Shown here: in pieces, positions 11,545 to 25,300 of the stretch | Numbering within the stretch: the stretch's first letter is position 1 | Layout: every line of letters starts with the position of its first letter | Source: Eledone cirrhosa | Taxonomy: Eukaryota > Mollusca > Cephalopoda > Octopoda > Eledonidae | Direction of reading: 5' to 3' | DNA length: 64,000 bases | NCBI GenBank assembly: GCA_964016885.1 | Contig: OZ024746.1 | Location: 100,979,089-101,043,088 of the forward strand | Program-made: the position numbers and the translations under genes | The notes under the pieces: model-generated | What the model was told of the DNA's origin: nothing | Databases searched by the model: none | The model's input: the letters and a program-made list of their open reading frames with translations, nothing else

Positions 11545-11790
11545 GTGACACGAGGAGAGATCGATAAATCGGGTATAGCTGATCATGTATGGAAAAACGA
11601 AGACCACCTTCCCCTGTGGGATGAAGTTAAAATAATAGACAGAGAACACCACTGGAAAACACGAAAACTAAAAGAGGCGGCACATACGCTAGGACACAAT
11701 AACCTCCTAAGCAGACCTAGTGCAGATATGAGTAGTATATGGGAACCGGTATTGAGGAAGGATAGAAAAATATCAGTTGATAAGCCCTAA
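11545..11790 (+). pseudogene. Penelope-like GIY-YIG endonuclease C-terminus
   Basis: An 81-codon frame carries DKSGIADHVWKNEDHLPLWD, EHHWKTRKLKEAAH and the closing IWEPVL. These follow the GIY-YIG core (YSIPCSCGRLYKGETG) that sits just upstream in another frame at 11450-11515. In the family this nuclease makes the nick used for integration. Too broken to be active. Confidence 0.8.
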
Positions 11791-12035
11791 AAATTCACAA
11801 GAAAAAAAAAAAAGTGGTTAAAACGTGGGCTACTAACCTCAAGATTCTGAGTACAATTCTAGACAGTGACCTGAACGTTAATAATAACATCACTAGGACA
11901 CCGAAGGCTGGAGAGTACATCAGCCGAAACGTTGTGTTAACAGAACAAGATGAAGACACCTATCTGTCCAATATATATAATGTAAATAATTCCTCATCTC
12001 AAAATTATAGAACAGTATATTATATATATATATAT

Positions 12036-12634
12036 ATATATCATTCGCTTTTCCCTGCTTGCAAGGGTGGGATGGGTCCTATTCAGCAACTCTGCATTCA
12101 TCACAGTCTTTCATCATCTCCCCTGTGAGCTTCAGTGATCTGAGCTCAGTTCTCACCACCTCCATCCATGTTTTTCGTGGTCTTCCATCCATCGGAATTT
12201 CTTGGCACTTCTTCACCCAGCGGTCATCCTTCATGTGCATCACATGTCCATACTATCGCAGCCTTCTCTTCCGCACACTACAGTTTATCTATTTTATAAA
12301 CAATTTCACTCTCAACTCGTCTATGCTTGGTCATTCACACACATTGACATTGCACATCCAACGGGGCATGCTTGCTTTATTTCTCTCCAGCCATCACATA
12401 TCTTCCGCAGTTGCTGCCCATGTCTCACTACCATGCAGCATCGCGCATCTCACACAGGCATCATATAAACCTTTCATCATATAAACCTCTGTCAACAGAG
12501 GAAGCAGCTCCCTAAACTTTTTCCATCCTGTCCTTATTCTAGATATATGGCCTCGGAGCATCCCCTCCCTTGCTAATCTGATCAACTAGCTATCAGAAGC
12601 TATCAACCACTTCTATAGATCCTACCTGCATTAT
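12036..12634 (-). mobile_element. RTE LINE C-terminal and 3' fragment (second subfamily)
   Basis: Minus-strand text encodes [39 protein letters not shown] and later blocks, ending in the 3' tip 'CCTGCTTGCAAGG..GGGATGGG'. It is most like the 32.0-34.6 kb copy and different in detail from the 6.6-kb one, so two RTE subfamilies are present. It stops at the 5' end of the Helitron at 12636. Confidence 0.8.
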
Positions 12635-12635
12635 A

Positions 12636-13493
12636 TCTATATATCTAAAACAGAGAATGTCTGTCTGTCCCCCTAAAACTCAAGAACCACCCAACTGATT
12701 TTTTTCAAACTTTACACATGTAATACTTATGGTCGTGTGAGTGTTTTGAGCAAAAAATATTTCAAATTTTCAATGCCCTAGGGACCGTATTAGGCAAAAA
12801 ACTGCATATTTTAGGCTTTAAAGGCTTTTTTTAGGCATAACAGAACAATAATCCAGGCAATTTCTTCAAAATTTGCATTACTTATGTCGTTTAAAGTGTT
12901 TTGAGCAAAAAAGATTTTCTTATTTTTTGCCCCAGGGACTGCATTAGGCGAAAAACCGATTTTTTAAAGCATTTTGATTGTGTTAGGGCCTGTAACTCGA
13001 GAAGTACCGAACCAAATTTTTTTAAACTTTGCATATGCATTACTTATGTTCCACAAATTTTCTTGACTGAAAAAGATTTCAAATTTTTGCCCATGGACTG
13101 CATTGTTTCGCATTTTGGTTGCATTAGGGCCTGTAACCTTAAAAGTATCCAACTAAATTCCTTCATGCTCTCCACCACTGCAGTACCACATGCTTACTGC
13201 TCTGTAACTATTGCTTTCATTGTACCATAGCACAACAAATACATGTTCGGTTTGTCGAATGCCTTTTTACTTAACCCTATCGTCTTGGCTTTCGTGGGTT
13301 GAACATTTTACGGTCAGGCACCCAATTAAGTTACACCCCTGGTAATCTACGACAAATTTTTTTTATAAGCACAAAATGTAGACACCATCCCCAGGCCGAG
13401 GTATTCCGTACTTCTCTGTACTGTTTCAGAAAGGAGGGATAAACATGCCAATCTATGTTTAGAATCCCGAGCAACGCCGGGCCATTCTGCTAG
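12636..13493 (+). mobile_element. Non-autonomous Helitron, 858 bp, both ends present
   Basis: The 5' end is TCTATATATCTAAAACAGAG, preceded by A. The 3' end has the hairpin CCCGAGCAACGCCGGG (13466-13481), then CCATTCTGCTAG, followed by T. Helitrons start with TC, end with CTRR after a short hairpin and insert between A and T; all three hold here. The interior has repeated 'TTTTAGGC' and 'GCATTAGG' motifs and no helicase or Rep, so movement would need proteins from elsewhere. Confidence 0.88.
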
Positions 13494-13499
13494 TATATA

Positions 13500-14004
13500 T
13501 ATATTGGGATGAGGTGATAGAAGCTGATCTTGCCCAATTGCACCTCTCAAAGGCGATGACACAGGACCGAGATCTTTGGCGTTACACACTAATACAGAAG
13601 ACTTCCCACGGGCACAGGCCGATGCTAAAGCATATATGCAGTGTGCCCCACCCCACCCTCCCATGAGGACAGGCTGAAGTATACATCCCGTGAAGTCCCC
13701 AGCCCACACTGTGGTTCTGTGGTTGTCACGACAAAATGTAACCAGTCCACACTGTAAACTGGTCATGTAGGTGTCACAACAGAAAGCACCCAGTCCACAC
13801 TGTAAAGTAGTCATGTGGGTGTTGTGACAAAAAGCACCCAGTACTCACTGTAAATGAGGTTGGTGTTAGGAAGGACATCCAGCTGTAGAAACCAAGCCAA
13901 AATCAGTTCTGTTTGAGCTAGATATGGTCACCTGACCTATCATTGCCCACAACAGGACAACTTGTCTAACCCATGCTACGTAAAACAGTAATGATGATGA
14001 TATA
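13500..14004 (+). mobile_element. RTE LINE 3' end
   Basis: The plus strand begins with the last coding block (WDEVIEADLAQLHLSKAMTQ then DRDLWRY) and continues into the 3' UTR. That UTR has four diverged copies of a module of about 45-50 bp containing CACACTGTAAA. It ends in 'CCATGCTACGTAAAAC' and a (ATGATG) tail. Confidence 0.85.
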
Positions 14005-14097
14005 TATATATGGTTATTCTCTTCTTTGAGACTGTCCAGGTGTTGTATAGTTATAAAGGTGGGTTTTTTTACATCTTAATTTTACCTTTATTATATA

Positions 14098-15745
14098 CTA
14101 GCAGATTTATCCGGCGTTGCTCGGGGTGTGAAATTATGCTAAGAATATACAGCTAGGAAGTAAAAGAAGAACATTATTTGTCCCCAACCTGTCAAAATAA
14201 GCAGAAGTCTTCAATAATTAATGCAAACGAATATTTAGTGCAATCTTTGTACACATAAAACTATGTTGATAATGAAGGAAAACACTGAACAGGATGTAGT
14301 TACACAAATGATTAAAGACAATACACGTTGCAAATCTGTAAAAAAAACAGGCAGTTTTGCTAAAGTACAAAAAGTTGTAATGAAAGCAGAGTTGTATACA
14401 AACAAAAAAACAATGAGTAGAATAAGAGAAAATCTATTCTTTGAGAGCATCCTTTGCTGTGTATGGTTAAATTTTGAACTTATAATCCAAAATATCCTGC
14501 ATGACATATTCATTGGTATATTTTGTGTAAGGTGAAGTCAAGGCAGAGCTGTAATAAGTTTTTTTGTTAACACTAAAGCACTTCAGGATAGACGATATTC
14601 TTTGTTTTTCTTTTCGGAACAAACGCAAAGAGATTATCTCGACTGCCAACTCGTGAGCAGGCACCGTAGAAAAGCAAGGTTCATCCAAGTGAATTCCAGT
14701 AACGGACAGAGTTTGACCTTGCGACTTGTTTATGGACATCGCAAAGGCAACACGAAGGGGAAATTGGGTTCGCCGAAAGGAGAAGGGAGTATCCACGCCT
14801 GATGTAGTCAGGCTAATTTTTGTTATTATCACATCCTCGCCTTTTCCACATCCAGATAGAATGGTACCGTCAATACTAAGTGGAGACAGTTTTTCAACCA
14901 CAAGGCGTGTACCATTGCATAGTTTTGGAGGAGTGATATTTCTCAGCAAAATAACTGGAGTTCCCTCTTTCAGAACCAATTAGGAGGTAAACCAGCAGGA
15001 TTTAAAGAATTTAGAAATTCAACTGGATAGTTGACCGCATCCTGTGGATCACATACAGTATCAATAGATTTATATATCCGTGGACATCCAGGAAGAATCC
15101 TGTTCAGTATGTTCCTTCATTGTCAAAAAAGTTTGATGCGTACGAATACAGCTGGAAGCATAGATAATGCCTGCCTCAAATGTGGACGAAATTACTTTAA
15201 AAATGTAAAAGCTGTAAGTCCCAATGATTTGAATGGAAAGTCCCATAACGATTGTTCTAAAAATAAACAAACCATCATCAAAATCTCGTCAATTCGAGAT
15301 TGCTGCGAAATTAGGCCCTTAACGCGAAAATTAACACTTAATATAGTAAAACAAGTTAAAACAACAAGGGTTTTTTTAACTTTGAAAGTGCAACAAAGAA
15401 ACAAACAATAATATTAGTGATTTATCTTCAAATGAATCTGATGTTTATATTTCTGAAATTTCGTCCGACGATGATTGTTGTTTTAAAATTGAAAACGAAG
15501 GTCTCCATATCTCACTCTTTATAAGGATTGTCAATAAAGTTGGTTATCTCCCTTACATCAATTTTGCTACCGATAATTTTGATATCCGTGGGTCGATTTG
15601 AAAAATTTTTGTGATGTGACCATCTTAGCGACCTGTGCAACGTGCACAGAAAATTTGGTCAAATTCGGTTGGTAATTGTAAAATCCTTAGGTATCCAAAG
15701 TTGTACACAGACACACACACATCCTCGCTTTTATATATATAAAGA
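14098..15745 (-). mobile_element. Helitron derivative, 1648 bp, both ends present
   Basis: On the minus strand the element starts at 15745 with TCTTTATATATATAAAAGCG after A. It ends with hairpin CCCGAGCAACGCCGG and CTAG at 14098, before T. The interior keeps the last part of a Pif1-type helicase (14467-15090) but lacks Rep and the helicase N-terminus. It is therefore a deletion derivative of an autonomous element. Confidence 0.87.
14467..15090 (-). pseudogene. Helitron Pif1-type helicase, C-terminal remnant
   Basis: Minus-strand coding reads NYPVEFLNSLNPAGLPP, then [48 protein letters not shown] and SQGQTL. These are the late helicase motifs of Helitron helicases. A stop or frame break lies near 14985. 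After SQGQTL the usual GIHLDEPCF block is intact, and the 'LYVACSRV' block seen in the family is replaced by a diverged tail. It would supply the strand-unwinding part of rolling-circle transposition but cannot here. Confidence 0.87.
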
Positions 15746-15754
15746 TTTCCCCCT

Positions 15755-15967
15755 GTGGATTGGCAGTATCAGTAGAGTCGGAGGCCGTGCTTTGCAGCAT
15801 AGAGTTACGGCCCTTTACTGTCAGATCAAATCCTGCTGAGGTTAACTTTGCCTTTCATCCTTCCAGGGTTGATAAAATAAAGCACCAGTAATTCACTGGG
15901 GTTGATTTAATCGACTTCCCTCTCCCCCCAAATTGTTGGCCTTGTGCCTAAATCAGAAATCATTCTT
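15755..15967 (+). mobile_element. tRNA-derived SINE (family A), long form
   Basis: Head TGGCAGTATCAGTAGAGTCG, degraded B box, body GAGGTTAACTTTGCCTTTCA, and the extra TTGATTTAATCGACTTCCC segment that shorter copies (4656) lack. GGCCTTGTGCCTAAATCAGA closes it. It sits 10 bp outside the Helitron end at 15745. Confidence 0.88.
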
Positions 15968-16224
15968 ATGTATTTCCCCACTTTTATGTAGATTGTATAT
16001 TCTTCACTCTAGTGGTTCTCTTATCCTTGTAACTGAAAATATTCCCGTTTTTGTGTTTCCTTCTCTATATACTGTATTATGAAGAGCCTGGTACCTATAC
16101 CTTGAGCTCATTAAATTACAGGGGATTAATGTGAGTATTTAACTCCATTTTTTTCATTTGATATATAGTTATGAATGTTTGGGGAAATCCAGTACAAATA
16201 TGTGCATGTATAAACATTCTCAAT

Positions 16225-17520
16225 TCTATTTGCAGGGTCTATGATTTGGAGAAAGCGCCTCCTTGGAAGAAACTCCTCTACCCTTTAGAAATTCCCCAAA
16301 CCTTGGATGAGTTTGCCTATAATTTGACTATATATCTTATATTTCTCTTTATTTCACTTCTAACCATAACACAATCTTGGTCATTATTGGACTTTTAGTA
16401 TTCATAGAAACTGAGCAAGATTTTCAGTTTTCTTAATTTCCCAATCACCCTATGCAGCATTTCTCAACTCCAGACATGAAAACATACCACAAATCCTCTC
16501 CAACGCATACCAAGTATTAAATCACTCCAAACTGATAAGATGACTAATTCTGATTATTCTTGATTTCCACAACTGGCTTGTCCACATGAAATTCTTCAAT
16601 CTGTTCATCACTGACCGCCATTGTATGGAAAAAAGGATTATCTCACTTTCTCTTTCCACTTTTCAAATTGTCAGGAACAGTCATAACCCCCCCCCCCCAT
16701 TTCCTTCAGTTTTTTTCTCTTTCTTTCATCAACCCACTCCTGTTTATTGCTCTAAGCCACAACAACAGTTTAAGACTGATTGTTTGTGAGAGTTCCTATA
16801 TGCTGATGACCTGGTATTGTGTAAAATTTAGCGAAGTTCCAGGCAGGGAAACAAAAGCAGGAATTAAAAGCAACTTGACAAGAAGAAAGGACCATGCTAC
16901 CATTTTGGAAATGACTGAATTCAATTTGCAGAAACCCTGTTTAGTGTATTCAGTTTAACAGGTTAACAGAAATTAACTCTTTCCAATCCAAGAAAGGCTT
17001 TAAAAAAGTAGTTGATAGATTCTAATACTTTGGTGTCCTAATTAGCAATGAAGGCTGGTGCTCTAAAAGCACAATAGCCATATTAAGAATAAGGAACAAG
17101 TTCAGGGAGCTACTACCTCTGCTGGCAACAAAGGGATTCTCTTTCCAGATGAAAAGTAGATTATATGATGTCTGTGTATGAAGTGTGGTTGAGATATATA
17201 CATTGAATACAAAGGATTGTAGCTAGCATGCTTCGCAGGTTGTGAAATGTTAGTGTGCATGAATTCTAAAGTAGAGATGAATTGAATGAAAAACTGGACA
17301 TAAGAGGAATTAGGTTCAATGTGCAAAGGGGATGATGTTGGTATGAACATGTGGTGCTCATGGATGAAGAATTTTCAGGAGTTCTGTATGGAAGAAAGAC
17401 TGAGAAAATCTTGAGCAGGTGTAAAAACTGATCTCAGGATAGTGAACCTCACAAATAAGATAATACAGGAAAGTGACTTGTGGAAAGATCCTGTACTGGA
17501 GAACACCCGTCCATACCAAC
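16225..17520 (+). mobile_element. Old RTE LINE remnant
   Basis: The clearest part is the active-site block EFLYADDLVLC at about 16790. Next come [20 protein letters not shown] and LYDVCV at about 17100-17180, and the later GHKRN/HVMRM-like region to 17520, with many stops. Before 16700 the relation is weaker: VYDLEKA at 16240 may be the [10 protein letters not shown] block. Much older than the copies at 6.6 and 60 kb. Confidence 0.65.
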
Positions 17521-18577
17521 ATAGTATTGCACCACGTTCCTCCTTTGCCAATTTTATTTGAATATTCTCTTTTATTTTCACCAACTTTAGCTAATCTATA
17601 AAATATAAAAACTTTTTTGTATGCAAGAGTTGATTGAAGAAATATTATTTTAGTTACGTTGTGTCATACAATTTCTTCCTTTAAAGACCACTCCATCAAT
17701 TGTCATTCTCTGGCAACAAATAATAATTTATTTTATCAATTCTTAAGTGTTATTAAATTGCTATGTAAATTACAGCTCTATTTTTATAGAATAAAATAAT
17801 AATAATAATGGAATATTAATCTTATGTTTTGTATATAATTGAAATTTGCTTAAACAGAATTACTATTGCCTTATTTTATTTTGATGCCATCATGTAAGGT
17901 TTGGCATTAACTATGCTATTCCATGTATAGAAACATACATAGAATATTATCTGAAATCAATGTGATAATATGAAGACATGATTGCAAGGTGTGCATTAAG
18001 GACTCGCTGTATAACAATACTAAACTCTCAAACCTCCTAACATTGTCAAACCTAGTTGATCAAACCGGAAAATACTTGAGCCGAGATAGCTGATCATCTA
18101 ACAAGTACAACCTACAACAATTGTTGACGCACATATTTGGTATGGTGCTGCTGCACACACACACCTTAAATGGATACTCTTTGTTGGGGATTATAACGTA
18201 TGAAATATTCATTCAGCAAAACACTACCTCTGAACTAGCAAGCTGTATACTAGCTCCATCTAGACACCTCACCTCTGTCCTCATCCCTACTGTGCCCTAC
18301 GTTAATTATTCCTCAACTTGATCTCACATCTCAAAATGTCTGAGAAGGCCCTAACTAAACAATAAATTATTGTATGTCCTACAAGAATTCCAACCCCCAA
18401 GAGGCAGGAATGCAGCCCTGGATGAATTCTGTGACCACATCTAAACCTTCAGCAGACAACAATGGAAACAACTAAATGACCTACAACTGGATAAAGATAT
18501 TGTTATAAAGGAGGTGCAGTTGTCATGATATAGAAGACACTATGAGACAATACATACTATGAAGAAGCCAAGAAATA
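17521..18577. other. Mostly unassigned; possible Penelope-like trace
   Basis: No clear gene. Around 18380-18540 the plus strand reads PPRGRNAALDEFCDHI and LDKDIVIKEV, which faintly resembles the start of Penelope-like reverse transcriptases (a DIVIKxADKGG block). It is broken and too short to be sure. Confidence 0.3.
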
Positions 18578-18792
18578 TGTAGTGGATACGTAAAGCCTTA
18601 GTGACGTCACTGGGGATAAATAGGCAGCAAAAGGTTACTTACTGCCATCTTTCCACACCAGACACGGTCTTTGCGACTAACTCATTACTTTATTCTATTA
18701 CACTGCTAATACTCTGAAGCCTGAAGACATTTTACACAAAACTATTGGACATTTATTGGACTTTCATTCAATAAACTTCAAAGATACATCTT
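18578..18792 (+). promoter_or_regulatory. Possible LTR start with CRE-like and TATA-like motifs
   Basis: Sequence begins TGTAGTGGATACG. It has a palindromic TGACGTCA at about 18602-18609, GATAAATAGG about 9 bp later, and AATAAACTTC at about 18771. This is the order expected of an LTR U3/R with a cAMP-response-like element, TATA box and polyadenylation signal. The far side of the following satellite reads GTTGGTGACCC (28147), which resembles the sequence just after 5' LTRs of Metaviridae-type elements. No gag or pol is visible. An inference only. Confidence 0.35.
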
Positions 18793-18811
18793 GTTATTTC
18801 ACTGCTGACTA

Positions 18812-19291
18812 GGGTGGTGGGTTGGCAGTATCGGAAGAGGGTCGGACGCCATGTTAGGGTGTGGATTGGCAGTATTGGTAGAGGGTCGGACGCCATGTTA
18901 GGGTGTGGATTGGCAGTATCGGTAGATGGTTGGATGCCATGCTAGGGTGGTGGGTTGGCAGTATCGGTAGATGGTTGGATGCCATACTAGGGTGGTGGGT
19001 TGGCAGTATCGGTAGAGGGTCGGACGCCATGTTAGGGTGTGGATTGGCAGTATTGGTAGAGGGTCGGACGCCATGCTAGGGTGGTGGGTTGGCAGTATCG
19101 GTAGAGGGTCAGACACCATGCTTTGACGCATAGAGTTACGACTTTTTATGATCCGAGTTCAAATCCCGAGGTTAACTATGCCTTTCATCCTTACGGGGTC
19201 GATAAAATAGAGTACCAGTCACGCACTGAGGTTGATTTAATCGACTTTCCCCTCCCTCAAAATTGCTGGCCTTGTGCCTATATGAGAAACA
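18812..19291 (+). mobile_element. SINE family A with seven tandem 5' heads
   Basis: The element is bounded by a 19-bp direct repeat with one mismatch (18793-18811 and 19292-19310, GTTATTTCACTGYTGACTA). This proves one insertion event or a later expansion inside one insertion. Its 5' part is the SINE head repeated about seven times in units of 43-46 bp. Only the last head continues into the B box (GAGTTCAAATCCCG), body and GGCCTTGTGCC end. Confidence 0.9.
18822..19120. repeat. About seven tandem copies of the SINE A-box head
   Basis: Each unit reads GGNTTGGCAGTATNGGTAGA, (G/T)GGTYGGAYGCCAT and a linker AGGGTG(G)TG. Units 1-2 and 5-6 form matching pairs, so duplication probably went by pairs. 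Each unit keeps the Pol III A-box-like sequence. Confidence 0.92.
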
Positions 19292-19329
19292 GTTATTTCA
19301 CTGTTGACTATCTTGCTATGATTAACAAA

Positions 19330-22300
19330 CCAACACCACAACACACCTACCAACTACTCATCACTACACCACAACACACCTATCAACTACTCATCACTAC
19401 ACAACACACCTACCAACTACTCATCACTACACCACAACACACCTACCAACTACTCATCACTACACAACACACCTACCAACTACTCATCACTACACCACAA
19501 CACACCTATCAACTACTCATCACTACACAACACACCTATCAACTACTCATCTCTACACCACAACACACCTACCAACTACTCATCACTACACCACAACACA
19601 CCTATCAACTACTCATCACTACACAACACACCTACCAACTACTCATCACTACACCACAACACACCTACCAACTACTCATCACTACACAACACACCTACCA
19701 ACTACTCATCACTACACCACAACACACCTATCAACTACTCATCACTACACCACAACACACCTACCCAACTACTCATCTCTACACCACAACACACCAACCA
19801 ACTACTCATCTCTACACCACAACACACCAACCAACTACTCATCACTACACCACAACACACCTATCAACTACTCATCACTACACCACAACACACCTATCAA
19901 CTACTCATCACTACACCACAACACACCTATCAACTACTCATCACTACACCACAACACACCTATCAACTACTCATCACTACACCACAACACACCAACCAAC
20001 TGCTCATCACTACACCACAACACACCTATCAACTACTCATCACTACACCACAACACACCTATCAACTACTCATCACTACACCACAACACACCTACCAACT
20101 ACTCATCACTACACCACAACACACCTATCAACTACTCATCACTACACCACAACACACCTACCAACTACTCATCACTACACCACAACACACCTATCAACTA
20201 CTCATCACTACACCACAACACACCTACCAACTACTCATCACTACACCACAACACACCTATCAACTACTCATCACTACACCACAACACACCTACCAACTAC
20301 TCATCACTACACCACAACACACCAACCAACTACTCATCACTACACAACACACCAACCAACTACTCATCACTACACCACATCACACCAACTACTCATCACT
20401 ACACCACAACACACCTACCAACTACTCATCACTACACCACAACACACCAACCAACTACTCATCACTACACCACAACACACCAACCAACTACTCATCACTA
20501 CACCACAACACACCTACCAACTACTCATCACTACACCACAACACACCTACCAACTACTCATCACTACACCACAACACACCTACCAACTACTCATCACTAC
20601 ACCACAACACACCAACCAACTACTCATCACTACACCACAACACACGTATCAACTACTCATCACTAAACCACAACACACCAACCAACTACTCATCACTACA
20701 CAACACACCAACCAACCACAAATCACTAAACCACAACACACCTACCAACTACTCATCACTACACCACAACACACCAACCAACTACTCATCACTACACCAC
20801 AACACACCAACCAACTACTCATCTCTACACCACAACACACCAACCAACTACGCATCACTACACCACAACACACCAACCAACTACGCATCACTACACCACA
20901 ACACACATACCAACTACTCATCACTACACCACAACACACCTACCAACTACTCATCACTACACCACAACACACCTATCAACTACTCATCTCTACACCACAA
21001 CACACCTACCAACTACTCATCACTACACAACACACCAACCAACTACTCATCACTACACCACAACACACCAACCAACTACTCATCACTACACCACAACACA
21101 CCTATCAACTACTCATCTCTACACCACAACACACCTACCAACTACTCATCACTACACAACACACCAACCAACTACTCATCACTACACCACAACACACCAA
21201 CCAACTACTCATCACTACACCACAACACACCTACCAACTACTCATCACTACACAACACACCAACCAACTACTCATCACTACACCACAACACACCAACCAA
21301 CTACTCATCACTACACCACAACACACCTATCAACTACTCATCTCTACACCACAACACACCAACCAACTACTCATCACTACACCACAACACACCAACCAAC
21401 TACTCATCACTACACCACAACACACCTATCAACTACTCATCACTACACCACAACACACCAACCAACTACTCATCACTACACCACAACACACCTATCAACT
21501 ACTCATCTCTACACCACAACACACCTACCAACTACTCATCACTACACCACAACACACCTATCAACTACTCATCACTACACCACAACACACGTATCAACTA
21601 CTCATCTCTACACCACAACACACCAACCAACTACTCATCACTACACCACAACACACCTACCAACTACTCATCACTACACAATACACCAACCAACTACTCA
21701 TCTCTACACCACAACACACCTACCAACTACTCATCACTACACAACACACCAACCAACTACTCATCACTACACCACAACACACCTATCAACTACTCATCTC
21801 TACACCACAACACACCTACCAACTACTCATCACTACACCACAACACACCAACCAACTACTCATCACTACACCACAACACACCTATCAACTACTCATCACT
21901 ACACCACAACACACCAACCAACTACTCATCACTACACCACAACACACCAACCAACTACTCATCACTACACCACAACACACCTATCAACTACTCATCTCTA
22001 CACCACAACACACCAACCAACTACTCATCACTACACCACAACACACCTACCAACTACTCATCACTACACAACACACCAACCAACTACTCATCACTACACC
22101 ACAACACACCTACCCAACTACTCATCACTACATCACAACACACCTACCCAACTACTCATCACTACACCACAACACACCTATCAACTACTCATCACTACAC
22201 CACAACACACCTATCAACTACTCATCACTACACCACAACACACCTATCAACTACTCATCACTACACCACAACACACCAACCAACTACTCATCACTACACC

Positions 22301-25300
22301 ACAACACACCTATCAACTACTCATCACTACACCACAACACACCAACCAACTACTCATCACTACACCACAACACACCTACCCAACTACACCACAACACACC
22401 TACCCAACTACTCAACAACACACCTATCAACTACTCATCACTACACCACAACACACCTACCCAACTACTCATCACTACACCACAACACACCTATCAACTA
22501 CTCATCGCTACACCACAACACACCAACCAACTACTCATCACTACACCACAACACACCTATCAACTACTCATCACTACACCACAACACACCAACCAACTAC
22601 GCATCACTACACCACAACACACCAACCAACTACTCATCACTACACCACAACACACCAACCAACTACTCATCACTACACCACAACACACCAACCAACTACT
22701 CATCACTACACCACAACACACCAACCAACTACGCATCACTACACCACAACACACCAACCAACTACTCATCACTACACCACAACACACCTATCAACTACTC
22801 ATCACTACACCACAACACACCAACCAACTACTCATCACTACACCACAACACACCAACCAACTACTCATCACTACACCACAACACACCTATCAACTACGCA
22901 TCACTACACCACAACACACCAACCAACTACGCATCACTACACCACAACACACCAACCAACTACTCATCACTACACCACAACACACCTACCAACTACTCAT
23001 CACTACACCACAACACACCAACCAACTACTCATCACTACACCACAACACACCAACCAACTACGCATCACTACACCACAACACACCTACCAACTACTCATC
23101 ACTACACCACAACACACCAACCAACTACGCATCACTACACCACAACACACCTACCAACTACTCATCACTACACCACAACACACCTACCAACTACTCATCA
23201 CTACACCACAACACACCAACCAACTACTCATCACTACACCACAACACACCAACCAACTACTCATCACTACACCACAACACACCTATCAACTACTCATCAC
23301 TACACCACAACACACCTATCAACTACTCATCACTACACCACAACACACCAACCAACTACTCATCACTACACCACAACACACCAACCAACTACTCATCACT
23401 ACACCACAACACACCTATCAACTACTCATCACTACACCACAACACACCTATCAACTACTCATCACTACACCACAACACACCAACCAACTACTCATCACTA
23501 CACCACAACACACCAACCAACTACTCATCACTACACCACAACACACCAACCAACTACTCATCACTACACCACAACACACCTATCAACTACTCATCACTAC
23601 ACCACAACACACCTATCAACTACTCATCACTACACCACAACACACCAACCAACTACTCATCACTACACCACAACACACCTATCAACTACTCATCACTACA
23701 CCACAACACACCAACCAACTACTCATCACTACACCACAACACACCAACCAACTACTCATCACTACACTACAACACACCAACCAACTACTCATCACTACAC
23801 CACAACACACCAACCAACTACTCATCACTACACCACAACACACCAACCAACTACTCATCACTACACTACAACACACCAACCAACTACTCATCACTACACC
23901 ACAACACACCAACCAACTACTCATCACTACACCACAACACACCAACCAACTACTCATCACTACACCACAACACACCAACCAACTACTCATCACTACACCA
24001 CAACACACCTACCAACTACTCATCACTACACCACAACACACCAACCAACTACTCATCACTACACCACAACACACCAACCAACTACTCATCACTACACCAC
24101 AACACACCTATCAACTACTCATCACTACACCACAACACACCAACCAACTACTCATCACTACACCACAACACACCAACCAACTACTCATCACTACACCACA
24201 ACACACCTATCAACTACTCATCTCTACACCACAACACACCTACCAACTACTCATCACTACACCACAACACACCAACCAACTACTCATCACTACACCACAA
24301 CACACCAACTACTCATCACTACACCACAACACACCAACTACTCATCACTACACTACAACACACCAACCAACTACGCATCACTACACCACAACACACCTAT
24401 CAACTACTCATCACTACACCACAACACACCTATCAACTACTCATCACTACACCACAACACACCTATCAACTACTCATCACTACACCACAACACACCAACC
24501 AACTACGCATCACTACACCACAACACACCAACCAACTACTCATCACTACACCACAACACACCTACCAACTACTCATCACTACACCACAACACACCAACCA
24601 ACTACTCATCACTACACCACAACACACCAACCAACTACTCATCACTACACCACAACACACCTATCAACTACTCATCACTACACCACAACACACCTATCAA
24701 CTACTCATCACTACACCACAACACACCTATCAACTACTCATCACTACACCACAACACACCTATCAACTACTCATCACTACACCACAACACACCTATCACC
24801 TACTCATCACTACACCACAACACACCTACCCAACTACTCATCACTACACCACAACACACCAACCAACTACTCATCACTACACCACAACACACCAACCAAC
24901 TACTCATCACTACACCACAACACACCTACCAACTACTCATCACTACACCACAACACACCAACCAACTACGCATCACTACACCACAACACACCAACCAACT
25001 ACTCATCACTACACCACAACACACCAACCAACTACTCATCACTACACCACAACACACCAACCAACTACTCATCACTACACCACAACACACCAACCAACTA
25101 CTCATCACTACACCACAACACACCTATCAACTACTCATCACTACACCACAACACACCTATCAACTACTCATCACTACACCACAACACACCTATCAACTAC
25201 TCATCTCTACACCACAACACACCAACCAACTACTCATCACTACACCACAACACACCAACCAACTACTCATCACTACACCACAACACACCTATCAACTACT

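Larger units (their letters stand above)
11198..12015 (+). mobile_element. Penelope-like element, 5'-truncated, GIY-YIG end
   Basis: The plus strand encodes pieces HKLTTVCLPYVKGLSENI, GPYDIRTVFKSNTTLR, CVYSIPCSCGRLYKGETGRP, IEEHRKAVTRGEI and NNLLSRPSADMSSIWEPVL. This is the C-terminal part of a Penelope-like retroelement, where a GIY-YIG endonuclease follows the reverse transcriptase. Frameshifts and stops (for example near 11420 and 11518) break it. The 3' UTR continues to about 12015 with 'GAGAGTACATCAGCCGAAAC'. The element begins with an inverted copy of its own first 49 bp. Confidence 0.85.

Noticed and set aside
11900..11940. Hammerhead ribozyme in the Penelope-like 3' UTR (CTGGAGAG..CGAAACG)
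   Set aside because: Core CTGANGA is changed and no stem II can be drawn between the two core parts.
14235..14535. Short frames on both strands in the Helitron 3' region
   Set aside because: No homology, overlapping opposite frames, AT-rich; non-coding part of the Helitron.
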